Shown here: positions 16,990 through 25,816 of the stretch, piece after piece | Layout of the letters: every line of letters begins with the position of its first letter | How positions within the stretch are numbered: position 1 is the stretch's first letter | DNA from: Paenibacillus sp. EZ-K15 | Lineage (GTDB): Bacteria > Bacillota > Bacilli > Paenibacillales > Paenibacillaceae | NCBI RefSeq assembly: GCF_002573715.1 | Contig: NZ_PDHM01000007.1 | Span: 129,809-193,808, forward strand | Direction of reading: 5' to 3' | DNA: 64,000 nt | The notes under the pieces: model-generated | Databases searched by the model: none | Seen by the model: only the letters and a program-made list of their open reading frames with translations | Told to the model about the DNA's origin: nothing | Made by a program: the position numbers and the translations under genes

Positions 16990-17001
16990 TGAATAAATTC
17001 A
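16990..17001. promoter_or_regulatory. Candidate MarR operator
   Basis: TGAATAAATTCA is a perfect 5-bp inverted repeat 66 bp upstream of the MarR start, in the gap shared with the divergent MFS gene. MarR proteins bind short AT-rich palindromes of this kind; the assignment is by position only. Confidence 0.35.
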
Positions 17002-17137
17002 ACATGTGATTTGTCACAATGCAGCCGAAACATTTTCATTCTCCGGCTCCGTATTAACTACACCTCCAGCCCGATACGCCTTCTGAACGCCGATTTTATA
17101 ATGAAACTATTCAGATGGGATGAAAAGGGTGGGGAAC

Positions 17138-18478
17138 ATGAATCAAGCACAAAGCGTGGAATCAGAGGGATTAAAACCGCTGCTGCGCAATCGGAACTAT
17201 ATGTTATTGATGGGATCTCAGCTGGTGTCCAACATGGGAGAGTGGCTGTATATCATCGCGCTCTTGACGCTTGTCGGATTGAAATGGCAGGCCGCGCCCT
17301 GGGAAATAACGGCGATGACATTATGCATGGCCATTCCCGTCTTGATTGGCGGCCCCGTGGCAGGATGGATCGGTGACCGGTATGACCGCAAAAAAATCAT
17401 GGTGATATCGGACGTGGTCAGAGTTTTTATCTTGATTGGGGTTTTGTTTGCAGGCAATCTAATACAAATTTATATACTGCTGATCGTTAAAGGCCTGATG
17501 GATGTCCTGTTCTCTCCTGCCAAGAGCGGCAAGATCAAAGAGATCGTAGAGCCGAAGCACATCGATCAGGCGGTGACGATCAGTTCATCGATCGAGCAGT
17601 TGTCCAAGATCATCGGGCCGTCCTTGGGCGGTTTATTAATGGCGTTGTTCGGCATTCAGTTATGCTTCATTATCGATGCCGGGGCCTTCGTTATATCGGC
17701 GCTGTTTCTGCTTGGCGTGCCGGGTGGGAAGCAGCTTAAGCAGAAAGGACTGACCGGTGAGTCGCCAAATGAAGGGCGTGGTGGGCATGACGGACGAAAA
17801 AAATCCTTCTTCAAGGAAATCGGGGAAGGAGTGCAGCTGATCTATGGCATACCGCTGCTGCTGGGAGGCGTTGTTACGATATGCGCAGTAGTACTGGTGC
17901 TGCAAATGGCTGATTCTCAGATTGTAACCTTGTTCCGGTTGATTCCTAATGTATCAGAAGATCTGCTTGGTTACTGTATTTCTGCCAGCGGCTTTGGTAC
18001 GTTAATCGCAGCCATGTTTGTCCGCAAGCTGAGCTGGAGCACGCTTGCCAAGATGGGAATAGGCGCTGCCGCAGCGGGTTTGGTGTTTGCCGTATGTGCC
18101 GTAGTTGTCGTGACCGAAATGCCCCATCTGCTGCAGAGCGTAGTTCTGTTCGGATCCTTCTTTCTGGCGGGTGCAGGCGGAGGGTTCGTGCTTGTACCGT
18201 TCCAGATGCTGCTAATGAAGAGGACCCCGGAGCACATGACGAGCCGCGTATTCGGAACGGTCAATAGTCTTACCAGCGGTGCGGCGATCATCGGGCCTAC
18301 GCTCGGCGGCGCCCTCGTTACAGGCCTGGGACCTGTGCCGACTTATATCGTTGCAGGGCTTGGAACTGCTGCAGTGGGTGCCGTGCTGCTGCTGTTCAAA
18401 GGCAGAATCGAACGGAAGGATGAAGCCTCTGCCACAGGAGATGAAGTCCATAGGGTCCCTGAAACTTCTACGATGTAA
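17138..18478 (+). CDS. MFS transporter, DHA3 (macrolide/siderophore efflux) type
   Basis: 446 aa with about 12 transmembrane helices. The start LLRNRNYMLLMGSQLVSNMGEWLY and motif GWIGDRYDRKKIMVISDVVR are typical of MefA/EntS-like DHA3 exporters. ATG 17138 follows GGTGGGG; an in-frame ATG at 17120 precedes that site and is unlikely. TATAAT at 17097-17102 is a possible -10. Divergent from the MarR gene. Confidence 0.87.
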   Translation: MNQAQSVESEGLKPLLRNRNYMLLMGSQLVSNMGEWLYIIALLTLVGLKWQAAPWEITAMTLCMAIPVLIGGPVAGWIGDRYDRKKIMVISDVVRVFILIGVLFAGNLIQIYILLIVKGLMDVLFSPAKSGKIKEIVEPKHIDQAVTISSSIEQLSKIIGPSLGGLLMALFGIQLCFIIDAGAFVISALFLLGVPGGKQLKQKGLTGESPNEGRGGHDGRKKSFFKEIGEGVQLIYGIPLLLGGVVTICAVVLVLQMADSQIVTLFRLIPNVSEDLLGYCISASGFGTLIAAMFVRKLSWSTLAKMGIGAAAAGLVFAVCAVVVVTEMPHLLQSVVLFGSFFLAGAGGGFVLVPFQMLLMKRTPEHMTSRVFGTVNSLTSGAAIIGPTLGGALVTGLGPVPTYIVAGLGTAAVGAVLLLFKGRIERKDEASATGDEVHRVPETSTM

Positions 18479-18508
18479 TGGAAGAGTGTTTCACTAAATG
18501 CAACGAAT

Positions 18509-18553
18509 CCCCATCCATCTGCGTAATACTGAGAATAGGATTAATGGATGGGG
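18509..18553 (+). promoter_or_regulatory. Hairpin that would sequester the ecsA ribosome site
   Basis: CCCCATCCAT at 18509-18518 is perfectly complementary to ATGGATGGGG at 18544-18553. The 3' arm contains the GGATGGGG that serves as the Shine-Dalgarno site for ATG 18561, so the folded mRNA would hide it. Confidence 0.5.
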
Positions 18554-18560
18554 TGTTAAG

Positions 18561-19292
18561 ATGCATAGGATTCAAGAAAATGGACTTGAGCCCGAGCCGG
18601 TGCTGAAGGTGGATATTCAGCAGTCGGGTTACGAACCAGGTCGCCCACGCATACGGGATATATCGTTTCAAGTGGTACCCGGCGAACTGCTGGGGTTGAT
18701 CGGACCGAATGGAGCCGGAAAAAGCACGACCATTAAGACGGTGTTGGGGTTGCTTAAAGATAGTAAAGCCGACGTCTTTATTGCAGGCCATCCTCCTCGA
18801 TATGCTTACGTTCCCGAGCAGCCGGTGTTTTACGAGGAATTGACGCTATGGGAGCATCTGGATTTGGCAGCTGCCGCATTTGGAATGAATGATGAACATT
18901 TCGAAGCACAGGCTGATCAGCTTCTCCGTCAGTTTGGAATGGAGTCGGTGCGCAATGAACTGCCGGGAGGCTTCTCCAAAGGAATGAAGCAGAAGATGAT
19001 GCTGATGATCGGCTTTCTCTCCAAGCCAGACGTCTATATTGTAGATGAACCGTTTATCGGATTGGATCCCCGGGCCACCCGAGATTTTTTGAATCTGCTG
19101 CTTGAGGAGAGACGCCGGGGAGCCGGTGTATTGATGTCTACCCATGTGCTGGATACCGCAGAAAAGATTTGCGATCGCTTTGTGCTCATATCCGGAGGCC
19201 GGATTGCTTCGGAGGGCACGTTGGATCAAATCCGCCAGGCTGCTGATCTTCCCGGCGCATCGTTGTTTGATTGCTTCGATGCGCTCACATGA
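18561..19292 (+). CDS. ecsA: ABC transporter ATP-binding protein EcsA
   Basis: 243 aa. Walker A GPNGAGKST, a signature in the form FSKGMKQK, Walker B VYIVDEPFIGLD and the H-loop STHVLDTAEK. The FSKGMKQK signature and the overall sequence match EcsA. In Bacillus the EcsAB transporter affects secretion, competence and intramembrane proteolysis by RasP, probably by exporting peptides. ATG 18561 is preferred over 18498, which has no ribosome site. The next gene starts 14 bp downstream. Confidence 0.88.
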   Translation: MHRIQENGLEPEPVLKVDIQQSGYEPGRPRIRDISFQVVPGELLGLIGPNGAGKSTTIKTVLGLLKDSKADVFIAGHPPRYAYVPEQPVFYEELTLWEHLDLAAAAFGMNDEHFEAQADQLLRQFGMESVRNELPGGFSKGMKQKMMLMIGFLSKPDVYIVDEPFIGLDPRATRDFLNLLLEERRRGAGVLMSTHVLDTAEKICDRFVLISGGRIASEGTLDQIRQAADLPGASLFDCFDALT

Positions 19293-19306
19293 GGGAGGTG
19301 ATGGAT

Positions 19307-20569
19307 ATGGATCGATCCTATCATTTTAGCCATCCAGGCGCCCTCTTTTGGCGAAGGGTAACCGCACATTGGAAGAATCAACGAGACAATCTGGCAACCG
19401 TGGTCGACTGGATCGTGATGCTGTACATCATTGTTCCGGGTCTGCTGCTGGGAGGCGGGCTCTACCGCGAGTTATGGACGAGCCCGCTTCCCGGATGGGC
19501 ACAGTTCTTCCCGCTGCAGGCGGTGGTAGGCATCCTGCTCTTTATGTTCTCCGGCAGAGTGCTGCTGTTCCTGGAAGAGGCTGACGTGTTGTTTCTTCGG
19601 CAGCAGGGGGGATGGATGAAGGGCTTAATGATCAGAGGCATGGTATACAGCCATACGGTCTCAGCAATCAAGGGATTGGTCGTTACAGTGCTTGCGCTCC
19701 CAATCTTGGTCAGGGAACATGGGATAACCGGTATTGTTCTGGTGACCTTGCTGATGATTACAGCTGTATGCGCCTGGTGCGCGAATCTATTAACCGCTAT
19801 GATTCGTGCAAGCTATAAAGGCTGGCGGAAACATGTGCTCACTTATATCGTACGCTGGCTATCATTCGGACTGCTGGCGTTGCTTGTTACATTTTGGCTT
19901 GAGTCCTACGTTGTACTATGGGCAGCTTCCTTGATTCTGCTCTTGGTGCTATTTCTTCTTAGCCGCAAGCGTCTTGCTATGCAAGGGACCTTCATCGCAG
20001 ATGCGCGTGAGGATGCGAAGACAAGGATCCAGTTGACGGAGAAGCTGCTCATTCAAGCTGTCGGTAAACCTCCCAGCGTACGAAGTAAAACCTGGTTTAT
20101 GCGCAAGTCCGGCCGATTGTTCAAAGGTACGGCAGAGAAGAGGCTTGCCGATGCGGGGTTAAAGGCGATTTTGCGCCACCCTGAGAGCTTGTTATTATAT
20201 ATTCAGATTACGCTGGTCGGCATCCTGGCCGTCTGGCTGCCGCCGCCGATCATCAAAATCATCGTATATCTTGCTTTGGTATTGATGATGTCGTATTGGC
20301 TGAATACAAGGTGGGCGTTGTTCGCCAAAGCCGAATTTATGCAGGTGCTCCCGTTTACGAATCAGCAGCATCGTTCGGCTGGTGTTCTCGCGGTCCGAAC
20401 CTTACTCGCACTTCCCGCCTTTCTTTATTCGCTCATGACAGGGCTAACGCTTTTACAAGGGGGAATGGGATGGCTCGCCGCGCTTGTATTGACTGTGCTG
20501 GCTGTCATGGTCGCGCCCTCGCTCATGTCTTGGCCGGTCTACAAGGAGGAGAGATACCCACAAGAATAA
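19307..20569 (+). CDS. ecsB: ABC transporter permease EcsB
   Basis: 420 aa, eight or more hydrophobic segments, of the EcsB family (start SHPGALFWRRVTAHWKNQRD; LFLEEADVLFLRQQG; later YWLNTRWALFAKAEFM). ATG 19307 follows GGGAGGTG placed directly behind the ecsA stop. It forms the membrane part of the EcsAB transporter. Confidence 0.87.
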   Translation: MDRSYHFSHPGALFWRRVTAHWKNQRDNLATVVDWIVMLYIIVPGLLLGGGLYRELWTSPLPGWAQFFPLQAVVGILLFMFSGRVLLFLEEADVLFLRQQGGWMKGLMIRGMVYSHTVSAIKGLVVTVLALPILVREHGITGIVLVTLLMITAVCAWCANLLTAMIRASYKGWRKHVLTYIVRWLSFGLLALLVTFWLESYVVLWAASLILLLVLFLLSRKRLAMQGTFIADAREDAKTRIQLTEKLLIQAVGKPPSVRSKTWFMRKSGRLFKGTAEKRLADAGLKAILRHPESLLLYIQITLVGILAVWLPPPIIKIIVYLALVLMMSYWLNTRWALFAKAEFMQVLPFTNQQHRSAGVLAVRTLLALPAFLYSLMTGLTLLQGGMGWLAALVLTVLAVMVAPSLMSWPVYKEERYPQE

Positions 20570-20570
20570 T

Positions 20571-20620
20571 AAAAAGCGCGCTGGAAAGCTCCAATGGATG
20601 GGACATACAGCGCGCTTTTA
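20571..20620. terminator. Bidirectional terminator
   Basis: A 12-bp stem AAAAGCGCGCTG/CAGCGCGCTTTT (20572-20583 with 20608-20619) between the convergent ecsB and flavoprotein genes. Confidence 0.85.
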
Positions 20621-20624
20621 TTCA

Positions 20625-21899
20625 TTATTTGTTTATCACTGCGGCTTCGGCTGCATGCTTTCCTGCCGTATAACCGGTTGCAAAGGCGGCCGTAATATTG
20701 TAACCGCCGGTGTATCCGTGAATATCCAGAATTTCACCACAGAAGAAGAGGCCGGGCATCAGCTTGGATTCCATGCTTTTGGGTTGGACTTCCTTGAGGC
20801 TGACGCCGCCGCCTGTCACGAAGGCCTCCTTCAGCGAACGGGTGCCCGAAGCGCGGAACGTGAACTTTTTTAGAATGGAGGCAAGGGTTGTCAGTGACGT
20901 TTTGGAGATACCGCTGCAGATCATTTCGCTGTCGATGGACGACTTGGATAGCAGCAGGGGGATCATTCGTTCCGGGAGCATGCCTTTGAGCACGTTTTTG
21001 ATGCTCTTTCTTGGCTCATCCTCCAGTCGACCTTTGAGCTCGGCCTCAAGCTCCGCTTGGGAACGGTCGGGGAACATATCGATGCCCATGTCCACATTCA
21101 CGATATCAAACTTCCGCTGCACCTGGCGGATGAACTGACTGCAGCGCAGCGCGATCGGACCGGACACTCCGAAATGGGTGAACAGCATATCTCCCCGGTG
21201 AGCAATTACTTTTTTTCCTTTCGGATTCCAGACGGACAGCTCAACATCCCGCAGTGACAAGCCCTGCAGCTCTTTAGAGGCAATAAAAGGCTCGGTGGAG
21301 ACGATAGGCACTTCAGTTGGATACAGCTCCGTGATGGTATGTCCTGCCGCCTCAGCCCATGGATAGCCGTCCCCCGTGGAACCGGTTTGAGGCACGGATT
21401 GTCCGCCCGTTGCAATAATTACGCAGGAGGACTTGATTACTTCCCCGGATTTCAGCTCGACCCCGGCCGTCCGGCCGTTCGCATAGAGAACGCTCTTCAC
21501 CGGACTGTTTGTCCGAATGTCAGTACCAAGCTCCTTCACTTTGCCAATCAAGGCATTCACAACGCTCGAGGCTTTATCCGTCACAGGAAACATGCGCCCG
21601 TTGTCCTCTTCTTTGAGGCGAATGCCAAGCCCTTCAAAAAAAGACATGATATCCTTGTTGTTCCAATGCTGAAAAGCACTATATAAAAAACGGCCGTTTC
21701 CCGGGATGTTGGCAATTAATTCATCCTGTTCTTTGGCATTCGTCACATTGCATCTTCCGCCGCCCGATATGCCAAGTTTACGGCCCAGTTTATCTCCTTT
21801 GTCGATTAGCAAAACGGAAGCTCCTCTTTCCCCTGCAGCAACGCAGGACATCAATCCGGAAGGTCCGCCGCCGACGACAATAATATCATAATCAAGCAT
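20625..21899 (-). CDS. HI0933-family FAD/NAD(P) flavoprotein
   Basis: 424 aa. Starts with an FAD-binding Rossmann motif ([31 protein letters not shown]) followed by [16 protein letters not shown], the signature of the HI0933/YhiN (aminoacetone-oxidase-like) family, and ends with the second FAD-contact segment [30 protein letters not shown]. The physiological substrate is not established. Monocistronic. Confidence 0.88.
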   Translation of the reverse strand: MLDYDIIVVGGGPSGLMSCVAAGERGASVLLIDKGDKLGRKLGISGGGRCNVTNAKEQDELIANIPGNGRFLYSAFQHWNNKDIMSFFEGLGIRLKEEDNGRMFPVTDKASSVVNALIGKVKELGTDIRTNSPVKSVLYANGRTAGVELKSGEVIKSSCVIIATGGQSVPQTGSTGDGYPWAEAAGHTITELYPTEVPIVSTEPFIASKELQGLSLRDVELSVWNPKGKKVIAHRGDMLFTHFGVSGPIALRCSQFIRQVQRKFDIVNVDMGIDMFPDRSQAELEAELKGRLEDEPRKSIKNVLKGMLPERMIPLLLSKSSIDSEMICSGISKTSLTTLASILKKFTFRASGTRSLKEAFVTGGGVSLKEVQPKSMESKLMPGLFFCGEILDIHGYTGGYNITAAFATGYTAGKHAAEAAVINK

Positions 21900-22027
21900 G
21901 TTTGCTCATAGCTCCTTTGGGGGTATATCAATTAATAGATGAATCTTATTATATAGGATATTTGCGAATTATCCCAAACCTCATGAATAGGACATAGGAT
22001 GGAGTTTCCCCAGGCTTCGAATGAGAA

Positions 22028-22045
22028 ATTACAATATATTGTAAT
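22028..22045. promoter_or_regulatory. 18-bp perfect palindrome upstream of the KinB-like kinase
   Basis: ATTACAATATATTGTAAT is fully self-complementary and lies 66 bp before the kinase start, in the 211-bp gap shared with the divergent flavoprotein gene. It is likely an operator. The spacing does not fit PerR (one base too long), and only one copy exists, unlike paired NrdR boxes. Confidence 0.45.
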
Positions 22046-22110
22046 ATGATGTCGCCTATGCTTTAATCAGAAATATTAGATGCGTTGTCCAATTGAGGTG
22101 ATCGATCGCT

Positions 22111-23835
22111 GTGCTGAGCCTATGGAAAGATATTTTGCTGCAAGTTTTGCTGTCTGGTACACTCATCTTTCATCTGCCGCTTCTCCTCGACAGACATCTA
22201 AAGTGCCTGAACAAGAAGAATCCGGATGATCTGCTTCGATTTCGCCAACATATTGTCATTGCATGCGGAATCAGCACTGTATTATGCGTCTTGATCTCGG
22301 CCATGAACGATTATTACGTTCCGATCCATCTTGGCGTAATCCCGTTATTTTTAGGCATATTATATGGAAGTCGACGTTCAGGGCTATGTCTTGCAGCTAT
22401 ATATATTACAAGCCATGGGCTGATGAACGGCTGGTCCACGATCGGCCTCATTCTGTATATGCTGGTTCTGGGGTACTCGCTATTACCCTGGATTGCCTCC
22501 AATTTCAAGAAAGGCTCCATGACCGAAAAGATTTGTTGGCTGTGGAGTGCGCTTATTCCGGCTATGCTGATTATTGTAGCCTCCCACGCGATTGAAGGGA
22601 AGGTTAACCATGATGTTCTGAACCCGGATACGATTCTGGTAACCATTCTGTATATGCTGATCGGTATTTTTTATTCTGGAATGATTGTGTACTGGATCGA
22701 ATTAACATGTGAGCGCCTGAGCGCAGGCCAATACGATGTGAAGGTCAAAGAGTGGTCATCTTTAACAAAAATGATGGAGATGATTCCTTTAGGCATGGTT
22801 GCGGTGGATCGAAGCGGCAATATCATCGCCTTTAATCAACCGCTTATCCGCAGCTTTCGAAACGTCTTTCCTAATCTGACGACCAAGGATGTCATCGGCA
22901 GACCATTATTTGATTTATTGGACGGCATGATTCAGAAGGAACATCTGCGCAACCGGTTTCAGAGAGCCGTAGATGGAATTGAAAGCACAGGCGAGATTAT
23001 GCGAAGCGCTACCCGGGTGTATTCCACCGACATCTATCCGCTTATACATAACGGAAACGGCGACATTTTGGGTGCGGTAGGTATTATGGAAGACATTACG
23101 GAGCTGGAAAGGCTTCGCACGGAATTTATGAATGTAGAGCGTTTAAGTTTGGTTGGCCAAATGGCGGCAAGCATTACCCATGAGATTCGCAATCCGATGG
23201 CTGTCGTGCGCGGATTCTTGCAGCTGATGCAGGAGAAGAGTCCGGATACGCTGGACCATTATTACCGGATCGTCATGGAGGAGCTCGATCGGGCCAACGG
23301 TATCATCAGCGATTTTTTATCCCTCGCCCAAAACAGGGTGGCAGAAAAAGAAGAGTGTCACCTTCATGACATTATCCATGAGCTCAATCCGCTCTTGTGG
23401 GCTGACGCGAATTTGCGCGGACAGAGCATTGAGCTGAAACTCGGAACCGAAATTCCCCATCTGTACCTGAATACCAAGGAAATGAAACAGCTGATTCTGA
23501 ATTTATGCCGAAACGGGATGGAGGCTATGGACGATAAGGGAACGTTGACGATTGAAACTCGGATGGAAGGAGATCGGGCGCAGCTGTACGTTGCGGATAC
23601 CGGTATCGGCATCTCGGAGAATGAGCTGGAACGTTTGTTTGAACCATTCTTTACGACGAAGAGCAAGGGAACGGGGCTTGGACTCGCCCTGTGCATGAGC
23701 ATTGTACAGCGTCATCATGGAACCATTGATGTGAAGTCGAAGCTTGGCGAGGGAACGGTTTTCATTATTTCATTTCCTCTTCACTCGTACCCGCAAGGGT
23801 TGCCGGAATCCCAGAGCGCTGCCGCTTCCGAATAA
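22111..23835 (+). CDS. Sensor histidine kinase with 5TM (LYT-type) and PAS domains, KinB-like
   Basis: 574 aa. The first 205 residues form about six membrane helices of the 5TMR-LYT type; then a PAS domain (MIPLGMVAVDRSGNIIAFNQ), the dimerisation box AASITHEIRNPMAVVRGFLQLM with His357, and the ATPase domain (NLCRNGMEAM, DTGIGIS, LFEPFFTTKSKGTGLGLAL). This matches sporulation kinases of the KinB type, which feed the Spo0 phosphorelay. No response regulator is next to it, as expected for a phosphorelay kinase. GTG 22111 with GAGGTGAT upstream. Confidence 0.85.
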   Translation: MLSLWKDILLQVLLSGTLIFHLPLLLDRHLKCLNKKNPDDLLRFRQHIVIACGISTVLCVLISAMNDYYVPIHLGVIPLFLGILYGSRRSGLCLAAIYITSHGLMNGWSTIGLILYMLVLGYSLLPWIASNFKKGSMTEKICWLWSALIPAMLIIVASHAIEGKVNHDVLNPDTILVTILYMLIGIFYSGMIVYWIELTCERLSAGQYDVKVKEWSSLTKMMEMIPLGMVAVDRSGNIIAFNQPLIRSFRNVFPNLTTKDVIGRPLFDLLDGMIQKEHLRNRFQRAVDGIESTGEIMRSATRVYSTDIYPLIHNGNGDILGAVGIMEDITELERLRTEFMNVERLSLVGQMAASITHEIRNPMAVVRGFLQLMQEKSPDTLDHYYRIVMEELDRANGIISDFLSLAQNRVAEKEECHLHDIIHELNPLLWADANLRGQSIELKLGTEIPHLYLNTKEMKQLILNLCRNGMEAMDDKGTLTIETRMEGDRAQLYVADTGIGISENELERLFEPFFTTKSKGTGLGLALCMSIVQRHHGTIDVKSKLGEGTVFIISFPLHSYPQGLPESQSAAASE

Positions 23836-23890
23836 ACAGATTGGTAATTAGGCATCATAAGGCAGAGCTTAGGGTAAAGGAGGGATTCGG

Positions 23891-24004
23891 ATGAGTAAAA
23901 ATGATTCCAAGCAACAGGAGCAGCAGGAGCGGGAAAACAAAGATCGCCGTGGCGAGCCCATCGTTGACAAGAAAAAAGATGGGGTAAACTATCCTGCTAC
24001 CTAG
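23891..24004 (+). CDS. Very small charged protein (37 aa)
   Basis: A 37-codon frame with an excellent AAAGGAGGG site 7 bp before ATG 23891. The product is highly charged and Gln-rich at the start (KQQEQQERENKDRRGEP) and ends DGVNYPAT. It resembles small acidic/basic peptides found in sporulating bacilli, but I cannot name a family. Confidence 0.6.
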   Translation: MSKNDSKQQEQQERENKDRRGEPIVDKKKDGVNYPAT

Positions 24005-24159
24005 TTCAACCTATGGAACAATGAAAAACGGGCGGTATCCTATTTTGTGATGCTGCTCGTTTTGTATTTTCTTGCTTTCACTCTTTAGGATTGTATAATA
24101 TAGATATCGATGAGCTGTTATAATTCGAACAATCTTGTTTATATAAGGAGTGAAAAGTT

Positions 24160-24594
24160 ATGGGTATGTCTTTTGACCGATATATGCGCGATATGGTTCA
24201 ACCGATGCGGGATGAGCTGACCAGCTTGGGAATCAAGGAGCTGACAACACCTGAAGAGGTGGAGGAAGTTCTTCCTACAGCGAAAGGGACAACGCTGGTC
24301 GTTGTAAACTCCGTATGCGGCTGCGCAGCAGGGCAAGCGCGTCCTGGTGTAGCCATAGCGCTTGAGAACACGGTGAAGCCGGATCAATTGTTTACCGTGT
24401 TCGCCGGACAGGATAAGGAAGCAACGGCTAAAGCCCGTGAGTATTTTGCTCCGTATCCTCCATCCTCCCCATCGATTGCTCTGTTGAAGGACGGGGAATT
24501 GGTGCACTTTATTGAGCGTCATCAAGTGGAGAATCGTTCTGCAGAAGAAATCGCGGCGGATTTGACCGACGCATTCAATCGCTACTGCCAGTAA
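24160..24594 (+). CDS. Bacilliredoxin (BrxA/BrxB, UPF0403)
   Basis: 144 aa. The CGC motif in VVVNSVCGCAAGQARPGV is the active site of bacilliredoxins, which remove bacillithiol from S-bacillithiolated proteins after oxidative stress. Length and flanking sequence (FDRYMRDMVQPMRDELT) fit the YphP/YqiW family. ATG 24160 behind AAGGAG. Single gene with terminator at 24608. Confidence 0.9.
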   Translation: MGMSFDRYMRDMVQPMRDELTSLGIKELTTPEEVEEVLPTAKGTTLVVVNSVCGCAAGQARPGVAIALENTVKPDQLFTVFAGQDKEATAKAREYFAPYPPSSPSIALLKDGELVHFIERHQVENRSAEEIAADLTDAFNRYCQ

Positions 24595-24607
24595 TCCGGC
24601 AGTTACA

Positions 24608-24652
24608 TAGGCCCCGAAGCATTCGGCATATTCCGAAGCCGCGGGGCTTTTG
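24608..24652 (+). terminator. Terminator after the bacilliredoxin gene
   Basis: GGCCCCG/CGGGGCTTTTG outer stem with an inner TTCGG/CCGAA stem and four T. It abuts the tandem repeat that follows. Confidence 0.75.
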
Positions 24653-24882
24653 TTATAGATATAGAATTTATAAGTTATCAGCTACGCTGATGAAATTCTA
24701 TATCGCAAGAAAAACTTCCGCTAAATGCGGTCTGTCTTCTAAGAGAGTACGTCGATAGACGTTTTTCTTATAGATATAGAATTTATAAGTTATCAGCAAC
24801 GCTGATGAAATTCTATATCGCAAGAAAAACTTCCGCTAAATGCGGTCTGTCTTCTGAGAAAGTATGTCGATAGATGTTTTTC
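24653..24882. repeat. Two tandem copies of a 115-bp structured element
   Basis: Copy 1 is 24653-24767 and copy 2 is 24768-24882; five or so bases of a third start follow. Each copy can fold into a long hairpin (GATATAGAATTT pairs with AAATTCTATATC around TCAGC/GCTGA) and a second multi-branch structure closed by AAGAAAAAC/GTTTTTCTT that encloses CCGCtaaatGCGG and ACGTCgataGACGT. The copies differ at only five places, in a loop, an unpaired base, or as changes that keep pairing. This fills most of the 342-bp gap before nadE. Confidence 0.85.
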
Positions 24883-24936
24883 TTATATCAAGGAAGTACT
24901 TCAGAAGAGGGAACATACTGAAAGGAGTCATATATC

Positions 24937-25746
24937 ATGAGCCTACAAGAACAAATTATCGCAGAGCTGGGTGTCAAACCTACCATTAGTGTGGAGGAAG
25001 AGGTACGCAAGCGCGTTGATTTTCTGAAAAACTATGTAAAGAACTCGGGCACTTCCGGACTGCTGATCGCCATTAGCGGCGGGATTGATTCCGCCGTGGC
25101 TGCCGGTCTGTGCAAGCGGGCTACTGATGAGCTCACGGAGGAGAATGGCAAGGAATACAAGACACTCGGGGTGTTCCAGCCATACGGCGAGCAGGCTGAT
25201 ATTTCAGACAGCTATGCGACAGCGAAGGCCTTCGATTTGAAACATACCGTCGAGACGAATATCGAGGAAACGGTGAACGAAATAGCGTTGGAGGTTGAGC
25301 ATGGCCTGAAAAATATCGGTGTCCATAAGCATATGAGTATTCCCGGTAAAGGCAATGTGAAGGCCAGAGTGCGTATGGTGGTACAATATGCGCTGGCATT
25401 CGAGCAGAATTTGATCGTGGTCGGCACGGATCATGCTTCCGAGGCGATTACCGGCTTCTATACCAAGTGGGGCGATGGAGCAGTGGACATTACGCCGCTG
25501 AGTTCCCTGAACAAGCGTCAGGTACGTATGCTTGCATCCTATTTGGGGGTTCCGCAATCGATTCTGGACAAGGCCCCTTCTGCCGGCCTTTGGGAAGGTC
25601 AGACGGACGAGAAAGAGCTCGGAATCAGCTACGAGGATAACAGCGATTATCTGGAAGGCAAGACGATCGACCCTGATGTTCAGCAGAAACTCGAGAGCTA
25701 TTACGTCAGAACCGCGCACAAACGCAATACGATTCCAGGCATCTAA
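24937..25746 (+). CDS. nadE: NH3-dependent NAD+ synthetase
   Basis: 269 aa. The ATP-pyrophosphatase P-loop LLIAISGGIDSAVAAGL, the NAD-site region VVGTDHASEAITGFYTKWGDGAVDITPLSSLNK and ILDKAPSAGLWEGQTDEKELG identify the short, ammonia-dependent NadE. It converts nicotinate adenine dinucleotide to NAD. ATG 24937 with AAAGGAG upstream. Confidence 0.95.
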   Translation: MSLQEQIIAELGVKPTISVEEEVRKRVDFLKNYVKNSGTSGLLIAISGGIDSAVAAGLCKRATDELTEENGKEYKTLGVFQPYGEQADISDSYATAKAFDLKHTVETNIEETVNEIALEVEHGLKNIGVHKHMSIPGKGNVKARVRMVVQYALAFEQNLIVVGTDHASEAITGFYTKWGDGAVDITPLSSLNKRQVRMLASYLGVPQSILDKAPSAGLWEGQTDEKELGISYEDNSDYLEGKTIDPDVQQKLESYYVRTAHKRNTIPGI

Positions 25747-25763
25747 CATACGAATATCCAGGC

Positions 25764-25803
25764 AAATAGCCTTCCGGGAGGAATACCCTCCGGAAGGCTA
25801 TTT
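25764..25803. terminator. Bidirectional terminator
   Basis: A 17-bp stem with one bulge (25764-25781 with 25787-25803) between convergent nadE and the DHFR-like gene. Confidence 0.85.
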
Positions 25804-25816
25804 ATTTAGCGCGACA

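Noticed and set aside
24653..24882. CRISPR-like array
   Set aside because: Two long directly adjacent copies without unique spacers; this is a tandem duplication, not a repeat-spacer array.
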